Shown: in pieces, positions 20,601 through 23,997 of the stretch | Layout: every line of letters begins with the position of its first letter | How positions within the stretch are numbered: position 1 is the stretch's first letter | NCBI GenBank assembly: GCA_002344825.1 | Contig: DDUN01000039.1 | Coordinates: 1-23,997, forward strand | From: Candidatus Multiplicimicrobium inquinatum | Lineage (GTDB): Bacteria > Omnitrophota > Omnitrophia > Omnitrophales > Aquincolibacteriaceae | Length of the DNA stretch: 23,997 nucleotides | Direction of reading: 5' to 3' | The notes under the pieces: model-generated | Seen by the model: only the letters and a program-made list of their open reading frames with translations | Told to the model about the DNA's origin: nothing | The model's database searches: none | Made by a program: the position numbers and the translations under genes

Positions 20601-23525
20601 AACCGGAGTCTGAAAGGCCCCCGAAGCAAACCGATCAAGCTGAGACCTGAGCAGCTCATCTTCCCGCATGGAAGCTTCAAGCGTCTTTCGGGCCTGCTCA
20701 TACACTCGCGTCCGGCTGACATCAATTTGATCCAAAACATACTCGCCAAACTCATTCAGTAACTCAAGCAGCTGAGACACATCGGGAGCGTGAGTATTGA
20801 TTTTTTGCAACTCACCAACCCAGGCAAGAATCGATTCAACGGCAACCTCATCCAGTTTATCCTGCTGCGCACTCAAGACTTCCAAATCTGATTTCATTTG
20901 ATTTATAAAATCAACGGTGCCGAGCTCTTTGGGTACAGGAGCCGGGATAAAGCTAGCTAAGGCTTGACCGAGCTCCGGATCTGCGAGAGAAACAACTAAG
21001 TGATCATCTTCACCGATAATTCCCGCCTGCATGAATCGCCTAACATACTGAGCGGCTTGAACGATTGTATTAAAATATACCTGCAAATTTTCCTCAGTCA
21101 CCTCGTCACGCTCAACAAACGACGCTATTTGATTTAAAAGTGTTCCGTGCTGTTCTGTAATCAAGTAATAGATAAATGAACGAGCATCGTAGACCTCAGA
21201 AAAAGTTGCTTTAAAATCAGGAGAAGCCTCCCCTGCGACCATTTCAATTAGCCGTAACCGATCAACATCAAGTCCGCTTTTATTATTTTTAACATCAAAC
21301 CGTTTCAGCAAATCAGGGAGTTGGGTTACTCCCGCCGAATTTTTTAATAATTTGAGTTCCTTTATAAAGTCCTCCATATCTTTCTTTTCATCGCGAAATG
21401 TAATCCACTGCCGATTTTCCGTGTTCGATTTAAGCAGCTGAACAAGCCCAGACTGCCAATTACCGGCGGTCCAACCATACGTTTGCGCGAGATACATCAC
21501 CGCGGCTTGGTTGAGGGCGAATGATCCAATACGAGTGATCTTGGCAGCGTCGTTTCTCTTATCCGTAACCGAGTCGCGGTGAATCTGCATATTACTTTGA
21601 CGATTTTTACCGGACTCGGCAATAAATCGGTCCAGCTTTTCCAAACTCTCATCACTTCCGCGAATATAAACACTGAGACTGCCAACCTCTTGATAGAGCG
21701 AAAAATCAAAGCGTTCCGCCTTCAAAAATTCAAGCCATTCTCCTGCCCTATCCGAAGCGCGGAGCTCTCTTATTTTCCCGTCGTCACCAAACGGATTCAA
21801 GTTAGCAAACCAGCGATAAGGCGGCGCGCTTAAGTCCGGCGCTCCCCCGGCAGTCATTTCTCTTTGAACTTTAGGATTTTGCAACGGGGTTACAAGCGCT
21901 TGAGTGGAACGCGAAGCGGCGCGCATAGCTTGGCGGTATAGATCTGAAGATTCCAGTTTGGTGATGCGCGGAGTCAACGTACCGTAAGAAATACTTTTCT
22001 CGCGAAAAAATTCATTGATTCCCTCCGTATGAAATCCGCCGGTGACGAGAATCGCCTTATCATTTATAGCAAGCTCGGCAGAGATTTTTTCAAAAGAGAT
22101 TTGCTCGCGCGCGATGGCTGCGTCATAAAAATCAAAAGCCCAGCTGAATACATCTTTCAAGGGGCCGTTGCCGCCCTCTTGGTTCGAGTTTTCCTGTTGA
22201 TCAATGTTTTTAAGACGCGTGAGAATCACCTGCGGGTCAAGCAAAGCTCTACGATCCAGCGCTTGCTTCCATTCATGCCGTGAAAGCTCAAGACTTAAAA
22301 GTTTGCGTAAAAGTTCAACATCTTTAAATATCACAAGGAGCTCTTTGGCATTCTGCCCTTGTCCGGCCGTTTGTTTTTCAAGCAGTCGCTCAAACAGCAC
22401 TTCTAATTCATTGAACAAATCCGACGATTTAAGTTCTCCGCGTAAAATAAGATACCCCGCGTATCGGAGAAACGCGGAATACTGCCTTAAGTCAACCTGA
22501 TGCTGATTCGATGCCGCGACAAGTTTTTCAATCAATGCGCGGGGGCTGGAAAACCGTCCTCCGTCTCCGACCGTAATTCGATTCAAATTCAAATACCGTT
22601 CATCCAGACGTTCGAGCCCCTGAATGAGGCCCGCGTCAGCTTTTTTTTGCTTTAAAGAATCAATAATGACTTGTTTTTCCAGCTCGCCTTGTTTTTTAAA
22701 CGTGACTCCGCCCCAAGCCGCGGATTTTTCTTTGAAACTTTCTTCCATCCGCTGCAGAACTAATAAGCGTGTTATTTGCGGCCAATCAATTTGCGTGTAA
22801 AGCGCGTCAAAATCAATATCCAGATCCTGCTTCGCAAGCACCGAAATATTTTTAACAAAAGGTAAAAAATCTCTTTGTCCCGACTCAAATTTTTTCCACT
22901 CAGATAAAATAGAGCGTGTTTTATCATCAAGGATTCTGGACGCGACTAACCCGTATTTTGAATCCAAAAAATCAAAAAAACTTTTAACCTCTCCTTGTGA
23001 ATCAAAAACTGCCAGTAGCTTTTGATATCCATTACGATATCCTTCGATTGTTTCAATGGGCAGCGCCTGCAAGCCGGGAATATTTCCGAGCACAGCCAAA
23101 TCAGTACCTGACAGCTCCCCTAATTTGGTTTTTTCTTCTATCCATTGCTTTCGAGCTTCAGGGACTTGAGCATACGGCAGCCACTTGGTATCAAGCGGTT
23201 CAGCGGCACCTTCGACAAACACGGTTTTAAAGCCATACTGCTTGTTCAAATAAGTGATTAGCTCGCGGGTACGGGCTTGTGCTTCGGGCTGAGCATGCGC
23301 ATCCTGAATATGGAGCATGAAACGCGCATCTCCCGGAGTACGTGACTCATACCAATCATCTAAAGTCGCTAATTCCGGAGGAATATGAATGTGTGCGGCA
23401 TGAGGAGTCTCAGACCGAAAAGAAGCCGACAAATCAAGCGCGGGCGCAGCTTGCCCAATATCGTTTAAAACGAAGAAAAAAACTAATACTCCCGCTATAA
23501 ATTTAAACGCAGCAGACTCTTTCAT
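8691..23525 (-). CDS. Giant multidomain protein (4944 aa) punctuated by RSExR motifs
   Basis: One uninterrupted frame begins with ATG at 23523-23525 (AAGG five bases upstream) and a signal peptide (hydrophobic 9-21, likely cleavage near GQA/AP, 24-28). Modules in order: Tiki/ChaN/TraB-like (about 60-535), helical region (558-1087), Tat-like segment (RR 1104-1105), glycoamylase-like domain (1160-1578), two-TM hairpin (1783-1828), DUF218-like (1914-2120), small beta domain (2199-2328), ParB-like (2388-2468), histidine phosphatase (2668-2855), unknown (2881-3025), methyltransferase-like (3080-3254), beta-rich unknown (3312-3475), P-loop kinase (3645-3878), radical SAM (3975-4200), helical region and winged helix (4543-4605), helical C-terminal domain (4658-4926). 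R-S-E-x-R occurs at most junctions. No single function can be given. Either a multi-enzyme chain or a polyprotein cut into units; both are inferences. It overlaps the plus-strand TPR gene by 4 bases at the stops. Reading frame looks intact throughout, with coherent domains from end to end. Confidence 0.9.
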   Translation of the reverse strand: MKESAAFKFIAGVLVFFFVLNDIGQAAPALDLSASFRSETPHAAHIHIPPELATLDDWYESRTPGDARFMLHIQDAHAQPEAQARTRELITYLNKQYGFKTVFVEGAAEPLDTKWLPYAQVPEARKQWIEEKTKLGELSGTDLAVLGNIPGLQALPIETIEGYRNGYQKLLAVFDSQGEVKSFFDFLDSKYGLVASRILDDKTRSILSEWKKFESGQRDFLPFVKNISVLAKQDLDIDFDALYTQIDWPQITRLLVLQRMEESFKEKSAAWGGVTFKKQGELEKQVIIDSLKQKKADAGLIQGLERLDERYLNLNRITVGDGGRFSSPRALIEKLVAASNQHQVDLRQYSAFLRYAGYLILRGELKSSDLFNELEVLFERLLEKQTAGQGQNAKELLVIFKDVELLRKLLSLELSRHEWKQALDRRALLDPQVILTRLKNIDQQENSNQEGGNGPLKDVFSWAFDFYDAAIAREQISFEKISAELAINDKAILVTGGFHTEGINEFFREKSISYGTLTPRITKLESSDLYRQAMRAASRSTQALVTPLQNPKVQREMTAGGAPDLSAPPYRWFANLNPFGDDGKIRELRASDRAGEWLEFLKAERFDFSLYQEVGSLSVYIRGSDESLEKLDRFIAESGKNRQSNMQIHRDSVTDKRNDAAKITRIGSFALNQAAVMYLAQTYGWTAGNWQSGLVQLLKSNTENRQWITFRDEKKDMEDFIKELKLLKNSAGVTQLPDLLKRFDVKNNKSGLDVDRLRLIEMVAGEASPDFKATFSEVYDARSFIYYLITEQHGTLLNQIASFVERDEVTEENLQVYFNTIVQAAQYVRRFMQAGIIGEDDHLVVSLADPELGQALASFIPAPVPKELGTVDFINQMKSDLEVLSAQQDKLDEVAVESILAWVGELQKINTHAPDVSQLLELLNEFGEYVLDQIDVSRTRVYEQARKTLEASMREDELLRSQLDRFASGAFQTPVDLLIHLLLHGHSHQLRWFLKRTAEESKELAALFFDGITLIAESRSFFQKRGIDSDELILLLGFEANPFPDGDAGIRAILERFDSKLRTLPAEKDAGLLTLKIQSWLARQSALRSEAREQNDTGRALKNRRQFLGIFTAGIMGVMPIFSGTIRGAGKENSLLDSTEIAQVYRDTALGLVHLRKNHMPINQTPAPEVPVSGAWMKSADIGFMLIADLLMMLNYEKNPVAEIAEPQAVQKRILDSLMVMKDLTDQFELKIDGRGTGILPEVLVHHDGLAGAQVGDQFKYDRPQEIHGQEGKKGIAYAFYDMGLTHERLKIIRDVFAGGIIEGVRNDEISRIAAEILDRADYRPFIDQEGRIHAQLFVTGEGEHELGSLIVDNQHTEARFVLSIAELLGDPALPEDQRYGQGLSVWQKMNFRWDGVDQNGHFWPIAEGDYALSLWSELSGAQFYNPSEVAPKSWGTSIRNYWAVLTSRKAEFELPFVSATGLGTAPDPDHFGEYGIAGETPLPEVIVPAYQFATVMMASEGFDNLRQFIRTSGPAAYHAGWGFVDAVNPRGQPFTGNSKILYINQGLTLEFLNYQLLREIVAQTAWGRRAAGQFKVLDEESPAPEITQTKEWFEKYRAIVSQAFKLQAGVLDDMADLIHDYAERELDTPLYSGTAEGIAIHFLPKIFYPIQVPEEFKKFEAEKARPYKDWVDSIRKAVKAQSRGMNRWEKEYLRIFRDARGSVPDVLNRMVKLIQSYASESLGKQITPQDARALAPHYLPALNQGAEGAFFHQGKSPRPWSDLSAEINNKATARSELRVRGAVSFPIVLGLLGALTAGVYVSMLASALAGFAAAALFFLPIYAGARFFWRKVLEDKKFPFKNIQSAFLWEWKLLARVLAKNVSVIINISRRNRIMEQDDLKSETRLRRMSLAELEAEVRNRLQEYLNVLQVSGDDQTVVPDVFLLLGNPDLEVFLKFADQWKALSAAGKKVPIIISGGVGRGTNLILESIIHHYKMPDVDALKALTGVRETDGALAEARALKWVLEREGIDGHLIQIEEFSTRTIENLQYSEPLITQVVSGQKIQDRKANIAIVTFPALRLRGIANALNWIGNSFDWINHEIYRVSAAAWDSETLLYWAGSLAGHPVEMVEKFNRHDDPAHPEKITGRINAVSEDQKIAEFEVGFDQGFMRQLYESRTALQEVFFAWLKRLENPLPTDIHSPVVLEPDYDLRSLKMVRSETRTVEDIARATDNIRASRAFTDDDGVFWQPILLDSQLNIAGNKPVRFLNQRGELGQIISVLHPSEKTQLESITVQFDAPLREGRIRKEQTFNIGDRSNAAIYFSDEVNAGEKAVTIGGQDVEQILKSRSESREIGSINPEDIAFFRNRNEEEHRIQKDRLPRVAEGLKKQLGEDGFAMWVGSPKVRMVSISNLKREMQNYLNPYKLEVELVKAKVRKEYGEGTPPIVVIKFKSRSDMWVIDGHHRAVAVNEAWGEDAKISAYIYEIEDSLNFLEEDSRLKAFYNFYYTKLQHTDAELNAGVRGNYKMNQEGSDGEYFLVNMMWNGSLPGIEQYVLSGIQGLESTAALDFLEVAIIEYEKRKSIINKLRVIQGIAVLPAIDPVLLPDPIIVSEDIFQEIAKNYSDYQTKPNSIVFPSGVTIQRAKRSEMRAKLSFEQKKILDELGLEWDIKNQQIKRGKNFKPLVLQSKLVYVRHGETKLIALAHADGEPRLQGDVDEPLNQLNETGIHQSENLVPILKPLIQDELTAGKVLFFTSPLSRAQDTAQPSAKAFGVKIQPPREGLREIAFGDYEALTVDELEKQFGREAVRLTKAYREHNAAVVFPNGESFIHVLSRARQELVDLDKELTEQGKTGVLFAHGTLGAVFQILLGEPQFFDDQVLLGWRNYLPKTGEPFILNPARSEARGKRSAAKPATMKQLEGFIEYLEGALVVLGKIQAPELRAVGTKLPSAIIFAGYLFLHPRFGLNLERVMNAVTAYLEYRNPKITFLNPPKISLALKRDMAVVDDALVFSGVSNDWVATVSGFHYLENFVRPFYEGLPPIERRRSEMREVVVTQDHLHLVKEIIGTDKLVRKTADEKIYIFSEKEIDALFSDEGWGEDKIKVDSSLYAGKRVLTLAIGNLPFVLSEKSEFVDAIDLDPATIAIQTLKQKWRYHPEIDGWFKNQPPRTMDNALEFVRRLYQLEVESREESVEEKKHKPEYGATNINFKSMDLLTPSELEGEPYDLVVMPNIFGHSNGFTYRSEFDQFLNNMSRWLSPHGKIIIVPLVTQGLDWFVEDAQEPFNAVGGWVSDLKRSGYDVEWSQEFRIPSFFSFIDERAEFKGQYVIISKARSEMRNVWEGQEHLTNQLTEFDLPQDFTFTVSRSDEWSVGAIFLIDPLDAPNASALSVGPWGWRMMINPQGVPGVFRLGMEWTPGTGLQFETNEAGDEGYRMTTIPELTGQNLLLDWSYDSDSRTVTFVFDEKLKQLLPEDFSFAIPGAEIPSDWLKWQIQFQSRSEMRAIDIDELRVLQVGRQLKQSDYHLSAAEVGAQYGGETNQDYVSVIKETIARAVRRPVDFDSANLINVVVSNNPDRVYKRGQGIAAVEVEQEGYQINFYIHEAFFEVLEVRESADRIRLIQALVLRQLGQLNGGPGSIDLINFLDEVSKLHNLASETALDIAQRIGDRDGIVSLDGMTGAGKTTFSHMLKRRIVLFGNYDADVFSLDMFLLDKETREAINRSALGMDLTEAQRDLLERLAADGSLPGFKIGQPWMGNEHIFRNSEQVEFVSSLRNYLEREDSNTDFDIPLRSAYDQNTAVTVADEKITIKKKSSEGKRRIFIVESLYANREELQSAYDYRLRLQIGHEISRSRYYSRSIARDGRISEVSRRKYDEFIAPSFAAYEARTANSIDRVIDYEDFKLLDKPGESASDGITSVAELGAEDVHYPKLRGSKRVDDGAGRPGNFYKNLQAGRGPPSRVAIATARRAFSNPQPLRDQILRFLRISEPATEDFKNRPTIYVFPTKLCPVGCSFCYFSSDMKGKRTRENAFDDEGVERFIRFTEDANPASIVVSGGGDPFVELEKLLRMIAGAKAHRIDLVTSGFWGRDYGKAQQIVEKVFAAAQKNPHKPQIRLRLSIDEYHRVKAPLEIHANMLQIFSEPKNMNRYADGKFTVMFHSVRKDKALTDLEDILAKQSGIRVTSRGNIDDVSSEMTLSNGLIIPVRRVDVYNSNTEIDLNDLNDAAVRKNFAAYTAKNSYKATRPDGRVMMGMQRNVLGQDALDFLLSYDGLMEVWASSMPDHKSSLYDETYADFRHKALSDVITLAFLEKGMQYIRDIAYEVNPIAFDRALAVNIPDWFARIAFEEAKTRLYVTIRILQDYLAEGRVEKSEYDGWPENVKELVSLTESELAHFYEESDFNIVYQYLDSRDTTPKALIDLYQRIKLNHYDVTPEVAREIILASNKISVAAKLEFLQGAAQSYNMTPEAVPLYVHAFDLSAEALNQSATDALARQVHDASAAALIQLAEQYGRSDLLRFIAGHPFDYGHATEAMDKVVALSKNKGNAPMPTAAHLFETHPEPQLALVGSPASIFDFLIARDKPASEINLAELNLKTRLSFDTLERDMRVLRRAGLVERENRFGVVIFWIKPEILKDADRLQRVKSILDEEYTAGKITENSSPENRDRIVAKITEILLTADGRSEMRGAKNEIAATSDEVLVAAPELSLSFEKAYEALIGQIDSLNPSDAAVVIAQFFTDRELSAERIMVVLADLTSRLGWDKAFGMVRKLQAEHSALFARFQGEALVLDEISVEELRDKEFFSQTVEAIVLALMVNPKMQFRFVTPGDRDAAEKYEEMLHEVDRHLQGLVNVREQVLYQAGAIEDVKRFIKLTVRSSLPSAISLSKELAKLVPQTEHKKHVLRTYTKESRSMGLTAAGLLALDASGQITDFFRDGVQFTISEERLGLFNLRSEIRRMFETVKAYATAA
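9711..9899 (-). other. Domain: winged helix (residues 4543-4605)
   Basis: SPASIFDFLIARDKPASEI, then SFDTLERDMRVLRRAGLVERE: helix-turn-helix followed by the R-x-L-x-x-A-G-L-V wing seen in DeoR/ArsR-type regulators. It directly follows the helical region after the radical SAM domain. DNA binding is possible but not shown. Confidence 0.6.
10926..11603 (-). other. Domain: radical SAM (residues 3975-4200)
   Basis: The CxxxCxxC cluster motif is C3986, C3990 and C3993 (CPVGCSFC), followed by the aromatic YF and the SAM-binding SGGGDP (4032-4037) on the next strand. A SPASM-like C-terminal Cys cluster is not evident. Probable 4Fe-4S/SAM enzyme; substrate unknown. Confidence 0.9.
11892..12593 (-). 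other. Domain: uridine kinase/phosphoribulokinase-like P-loop (residues 3645-3878)
   Basis: Walker A GMTGAGKTT (K3660) after IVSLD, then YDADVFSLDMFLLD, a metal-binding Asp region as in uridine kinases, IFIVESLYA as the Walker-B-like strand, and the lid and tail SRYYSRSIARDGR...YDEFIAPSFAAYE, which matches the R-x3-D-x2-x-R and P-x-F segments of the uridine kinase family. The phosphoryl acceptor is unknown. Confidence 0.72.
13764..14288 (-). other. Domain: class I SAM methyltransferase-like (residues 3080-3254)
   Basis: GKRVLTLAIGNLPF stands for motif I, AIDLDPATI carries the ribose-binding acid, YDLVVMPNIFGHS is motif IV, and MSRWLSPHGKIIIV is the usual post-IV strand. Motif I has only one of the usual glycines, so SAM binding may be altered or lost. 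Confidence 0.62.
14961..15524 (-). other. Domain: histidine phosphatase (phosphoglycerate mutase-like) (residues 2668-2855)
   Basis: Complete branch-1 histidine phosphatase site: YVRHGET with R2674 and nucleophile H2675, TSPLSRAQDTA, REIAFGDYE, and the second histidine H2839 in LFAHGTLG. It is expected to hydrolyse or transfer a phosphoryl group; the substrate is unknown. RSEMR lies 49 residues before H2675. Confidence 0.9.
16122..16364 (-). other. Domain: ParB/sulfiredoxin-like (residues 2388-2468)
   Basis: VSISNLKREMQ is followed by a variable stretch, PPIVVIKF and the signature WVIDGHHRAVAVNE with D2442, G2443, H2444, H2445 and R2446. It is the same DGHxR box as in the separate ParB-like gene at 3247-4200, but the surrounding sequence differs. 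Confidence 0.72.
17166..17786 (-). other. Domain: DUF218 (YdcF/SanA-like) (residues 1914-2120)
   Basis: The Rossmann-like start DVFLLLG (about 1921-1927), the glycine-rich IISGGVGRG (S1957, G1958-G1959) and the later IQIEEFSTRTIENLQYS (E-x-S-T-x-T-x-E-N) are the three hallmark blocks of DUF218 proteins, which in other bacteria act in envelope polysaccharide metabolism. The site looks complete. Confidence 0.8.
18042..18179 (-). other. Two-helix transmembrane hairpin (residues 1783-1828)
   Basis: Two adjacent hydrophobic helices (about 1783-1804 and 1806-1827), flanked by basic residues on both sides (RVRG before, RFFWRK after), follow the RSELR motif by only a few residues. By the positive-inside rule both ends would be cytoplasmic. 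This is the only clear TM pair in the giant protein. Confidence 0.75.
18792..20048 (-). other. Domain: glycoamylase-like (alpha/alpha)6 fold (residues 1160-1578)
   Basis: The N-terminal part has SADIGFMLIADLLMM and a following KRILDSLMVMKDL helix, as in the start of glycoamylase-like (PF10091-type, GH144-related) domains. The C-terminal part has AGWGFVDAVNP and INQGLTLEFLNY, resembling the family blocks YGFxDAFN and IDQGPxLxMIEN. The usual Asp of IDQG is Asn here. This suggests a glucan hydrolase or an inactive relative. A Tat-like signal lies just before it. Confidence 0.55.
20265..21854 (-). other. Unrecognised helical region (residues 558-1087)
   Basis: About 530 mostly helical, charged residues with no motif I recognise. 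It is bounded on the left by a decayed RSEMR-like QREM (554-557) and on the right by RSEAR (1088). A short HGHSHQ element occurs in the right third, too isolated to be called a metal site. Confidence 0.5.
21921..23348 (-). other. Domain: Tiki/ChaN/TraB-like (giant protein residues 60-535)
   Basis: The segment opens with LHIQDAHAQPEAQ (71-83; D75, H77) and TVFVEGA (101-107) and closes with ILVTGGFHTEG (about 492-502; H499). This pairing of an early H-x2-D-x-H/VEGA block with a late GGFH block is typical of the EreA/ChaN/TraB-type fold, whose members are haem-binding proteins or metalloproteases. The assignment is from motif pattern alone. Confidence 0.55.
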
Positions 23526-23559
23526 TAAAACCTTTATAAACCCTTGAAATTTCCTGAGA

Positions 23560-23588
23560 ACAATACATTATTAAAATTTATAAATCAA
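23560..23588 (-). promoter_or_regulatory. Possible promoter of the giant gene
   Basis: On the minus strand TTGATT (23583-23588) and TATTGT (23560-23565) are separated by 17 bases in an AT-rich stretch, about 35 bases before the ATG. Both hexamers are imperfect and several other AT-rich hexamers lie nearby, so this is a best guess. Confidence 0.35.
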
Positions 23589-23652
23589 ACAAGCATCCCC
23601 AAAAGTATAATCACTGCCTTCCCATGCTATATCCTGATCTAAAATACTTTCC

Positions 23653-23679
23653 CCATCCCAGATACGGGATCTGGGATGG
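23653..23679 (-). terminator. Perfect 11-bp hairpin after the right-edge gene
   Basis: Bases 23653-23663 pair perfectly with 23669-23679 around a 5-base loop. The hairpin starts 5 bases past the stop codon of the minus-strand gene on the right. No T run follows on the minus strand (GGGAAAGTATTTT), so it may end transcription weakly or protect the 3' end. Confidence 0.5.
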
Positions 23680-23684
23680 TAAAA

Positions 23685-23997
23685 TTATGCCGATTGCATG
23701 ACCTCAAACATACCGAGAATATCCCGCTGAATGCTTTCGATGAGTTTCGCCAGCGTACCTTTGCTTATAAAAAATGAAGTTCCTGCTTTTTCCATTCCAT
23801 CCGGTACTTGCTGGTCCGCTGCCTGAGAAAAACTAATCACAGTTTTAAGCGCAGCAGCGCGGTGCTCGAACTCAAAACCATCATAATTAATAGTCACAAA
23901 TTTTTTGGCTAATATTCCGTTCACACCCAATTTTTCTGACGCGGTCAAAATTGCGTTCTTATTAGCCAACAGGAGACTATTAACATGGGGTGAAATT
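23685..23997 (-). CDS. Unidentified protein, 3' part (cut by right edge)
   Basis: The frame stays open to the end of the window. A TTG at 23967-23969 could be read as a start (94 residues), but no ribosome binding site precedes it and the frame continues upstream without a stop (residues ISPHVNSLLL before it), so this is more likely the C-terminal part of a longer gene. The visible part is mixed helical, with ASEKLGVNGILAKKF, a strand region VTINYDGFEFEH, and a C-terminal helix KGTLAKLIESIQRDIL. I recognise no family. It precedes the giant gene on the same strand with a 159-base gap containing a hairpin, so it is probably a separate unit. Confidence 0.55.
   Translation of the reverse strand, partial: ISPHVNSLLLANKNAILTASEKLGVNGILAKKFVTINYDGFEFEHRAAALKTVISFSQAADQQVPDGMEKAGTSFFISKGTLAKLIESIQRDILGMFEVMQSA

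Larger units (their letters stand above)
8733..23417 (-). repeat. Dispersed RSExR (RSEMR) protein-coding motif, 13 copies
   Basis: Copies by first residue: 37 RSETP, 1088 RSEAR, 1775 RSELR, 1882 KSETR, 2199 RSETR, 2329 RSESR, 2626 RSEMR, 2881 RSEAR, 3026 RSEMR, 3312 RSEMR, 3476 RSEMR, 4658 RSEMR, 4927 RSEIR. Their 15-base coding units end (high coordinate) at 23417, 20264, 18203, 17882, 16931, 16541, 15650, 14885, 14450, 13592, 13100, 9554 and 8747. Copies at 3312 and 3476 are identical in all 15 bases; the others vary mostly at silent positions. Ser is always TCT or TCC, and Glu is GAA in eleven copies. The fourth position is free (M, A, T, L, S, I). A decayed form, QREM, occurs at residue 554. 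Confidence 0.92.

Noticed and set aside
22029..22283. Plus-strand ORFs opposite the giant gene, such as this one of 84 residues.
   Set aside because: They lie antisense to well-supported domains, lack ribosome binding sites and show no recognisable protein features; treated as shadows.
8691..23525. The giant ORF as an artefact of chance or of mis-joined genes.
   Set aside because: Coherent domains with intact catalytic motifs run from end to end in the same frame with no stop, frameshift or intergenic-like sequence at the joints.
8691..23525. Non-ribosomal peptide or polyketide synthase.
   Set aside because: No condensation, adenylation, ketosynthase or carrier-protein motifs are present; modules are all different.
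8691..23525. RTX/adhesin-type giant surface protein.
   Set aside because: No tandem repeats, calcium-binding nonapeptides, Ig-like repeats or sorting signal; instead there are enzyme domains.
8691..23525. Inteins at the module joints.
   Set aside because: No Cys/Ser start with HN-Cys/Ser/Thr end pattern or homing endonuclease blocks flank the segments.
23685..23969. A complete small gene starting with TTG.
   Set aside because: The frame remains open upstream to the window edge and the TTG has no ribosome binding site, so a truncated longer gene is more likely.

Overview
The window looks like chromosomal DNA from an anaerobic, diderm, uncultured bacterium. My best guess is a member of Omnitrophota (candidate division OP3). 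That rests on the style of the genes, an extremely large ORF with a recurrent RSExR motif, and a tightly packed operon of membrane and periplasm genes. It is inference, not a marker-gene assignment. No rRNA, tRNA, CRISPR array, insertion sequence or prophage is visible, and no gene-free stretch exceeds 160 bases.

Left part (1-7957, all minus strand). Transcription runs right to left through a compact cluster: plsC-like acyltransferase, EEP-family phosphodiesterase, Ste24-like M48 membrane protease, TPR plus gluzincin 'peptidase MA', ParB-like DNA-binding protein, BatD and BatE. Then, after a 109-base gap containing two hairpins, comes trpB, which is cut by the left edge. Neighbouring genes overlap by 4 to 34 bases except ParB/batD (39-base gap), so this is very probably one operon. 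It starts from a TATAAT box so close to plsC that the mRNA should be leaderless. The theme is envelope lipid synthesis, membrane proteolysis and the BatD/E envelope stress module.

Middle (7958-8694). A 68-base divergent promoter region separates plsC from a plus-strand TPR gene that also looks leaderless. The TPR gene ends tail to tail with the giant gene, the two stop codons sharing the bases TTAA.

Right part (8691-23525, minus strand). One uninterrupted ORF of 4944 codons fills 14.8 kb. It begins with a signal peptide and then strings together unrelated modules: a Tiki/ChaN/TraB-like domain, a helical region, a Tat-signal-like segment with a glycoamylase-like (alpha/alpha)6 domain, a two-TM hairpin, a DUF218 (YdcF/SanA-like) domain, a small beta domain, a ParB-like domain, a histidine phosphatase, an unknown domain, a SAM methyltransferase-like domain, a beta-rich domain, a uridine-kinase-like P-loop kinase, a radical SAM enzyme, a winged helix and a C-terminal helical domain. 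The short motif R-S-E-x-R (best form RSEMR) occurs at nearly every junction: once just after the signal peptide, once 18 residues before the C-terminus, and eleven times between. This punctuation is the most striking and possibly undescribed feature of the window. It could be a polyprotein processing signal, a domain-cassette joint, or a conserved linker. Past the giant gene's promoter region lies a fragment of an unidentified gene that runs off the right edge.
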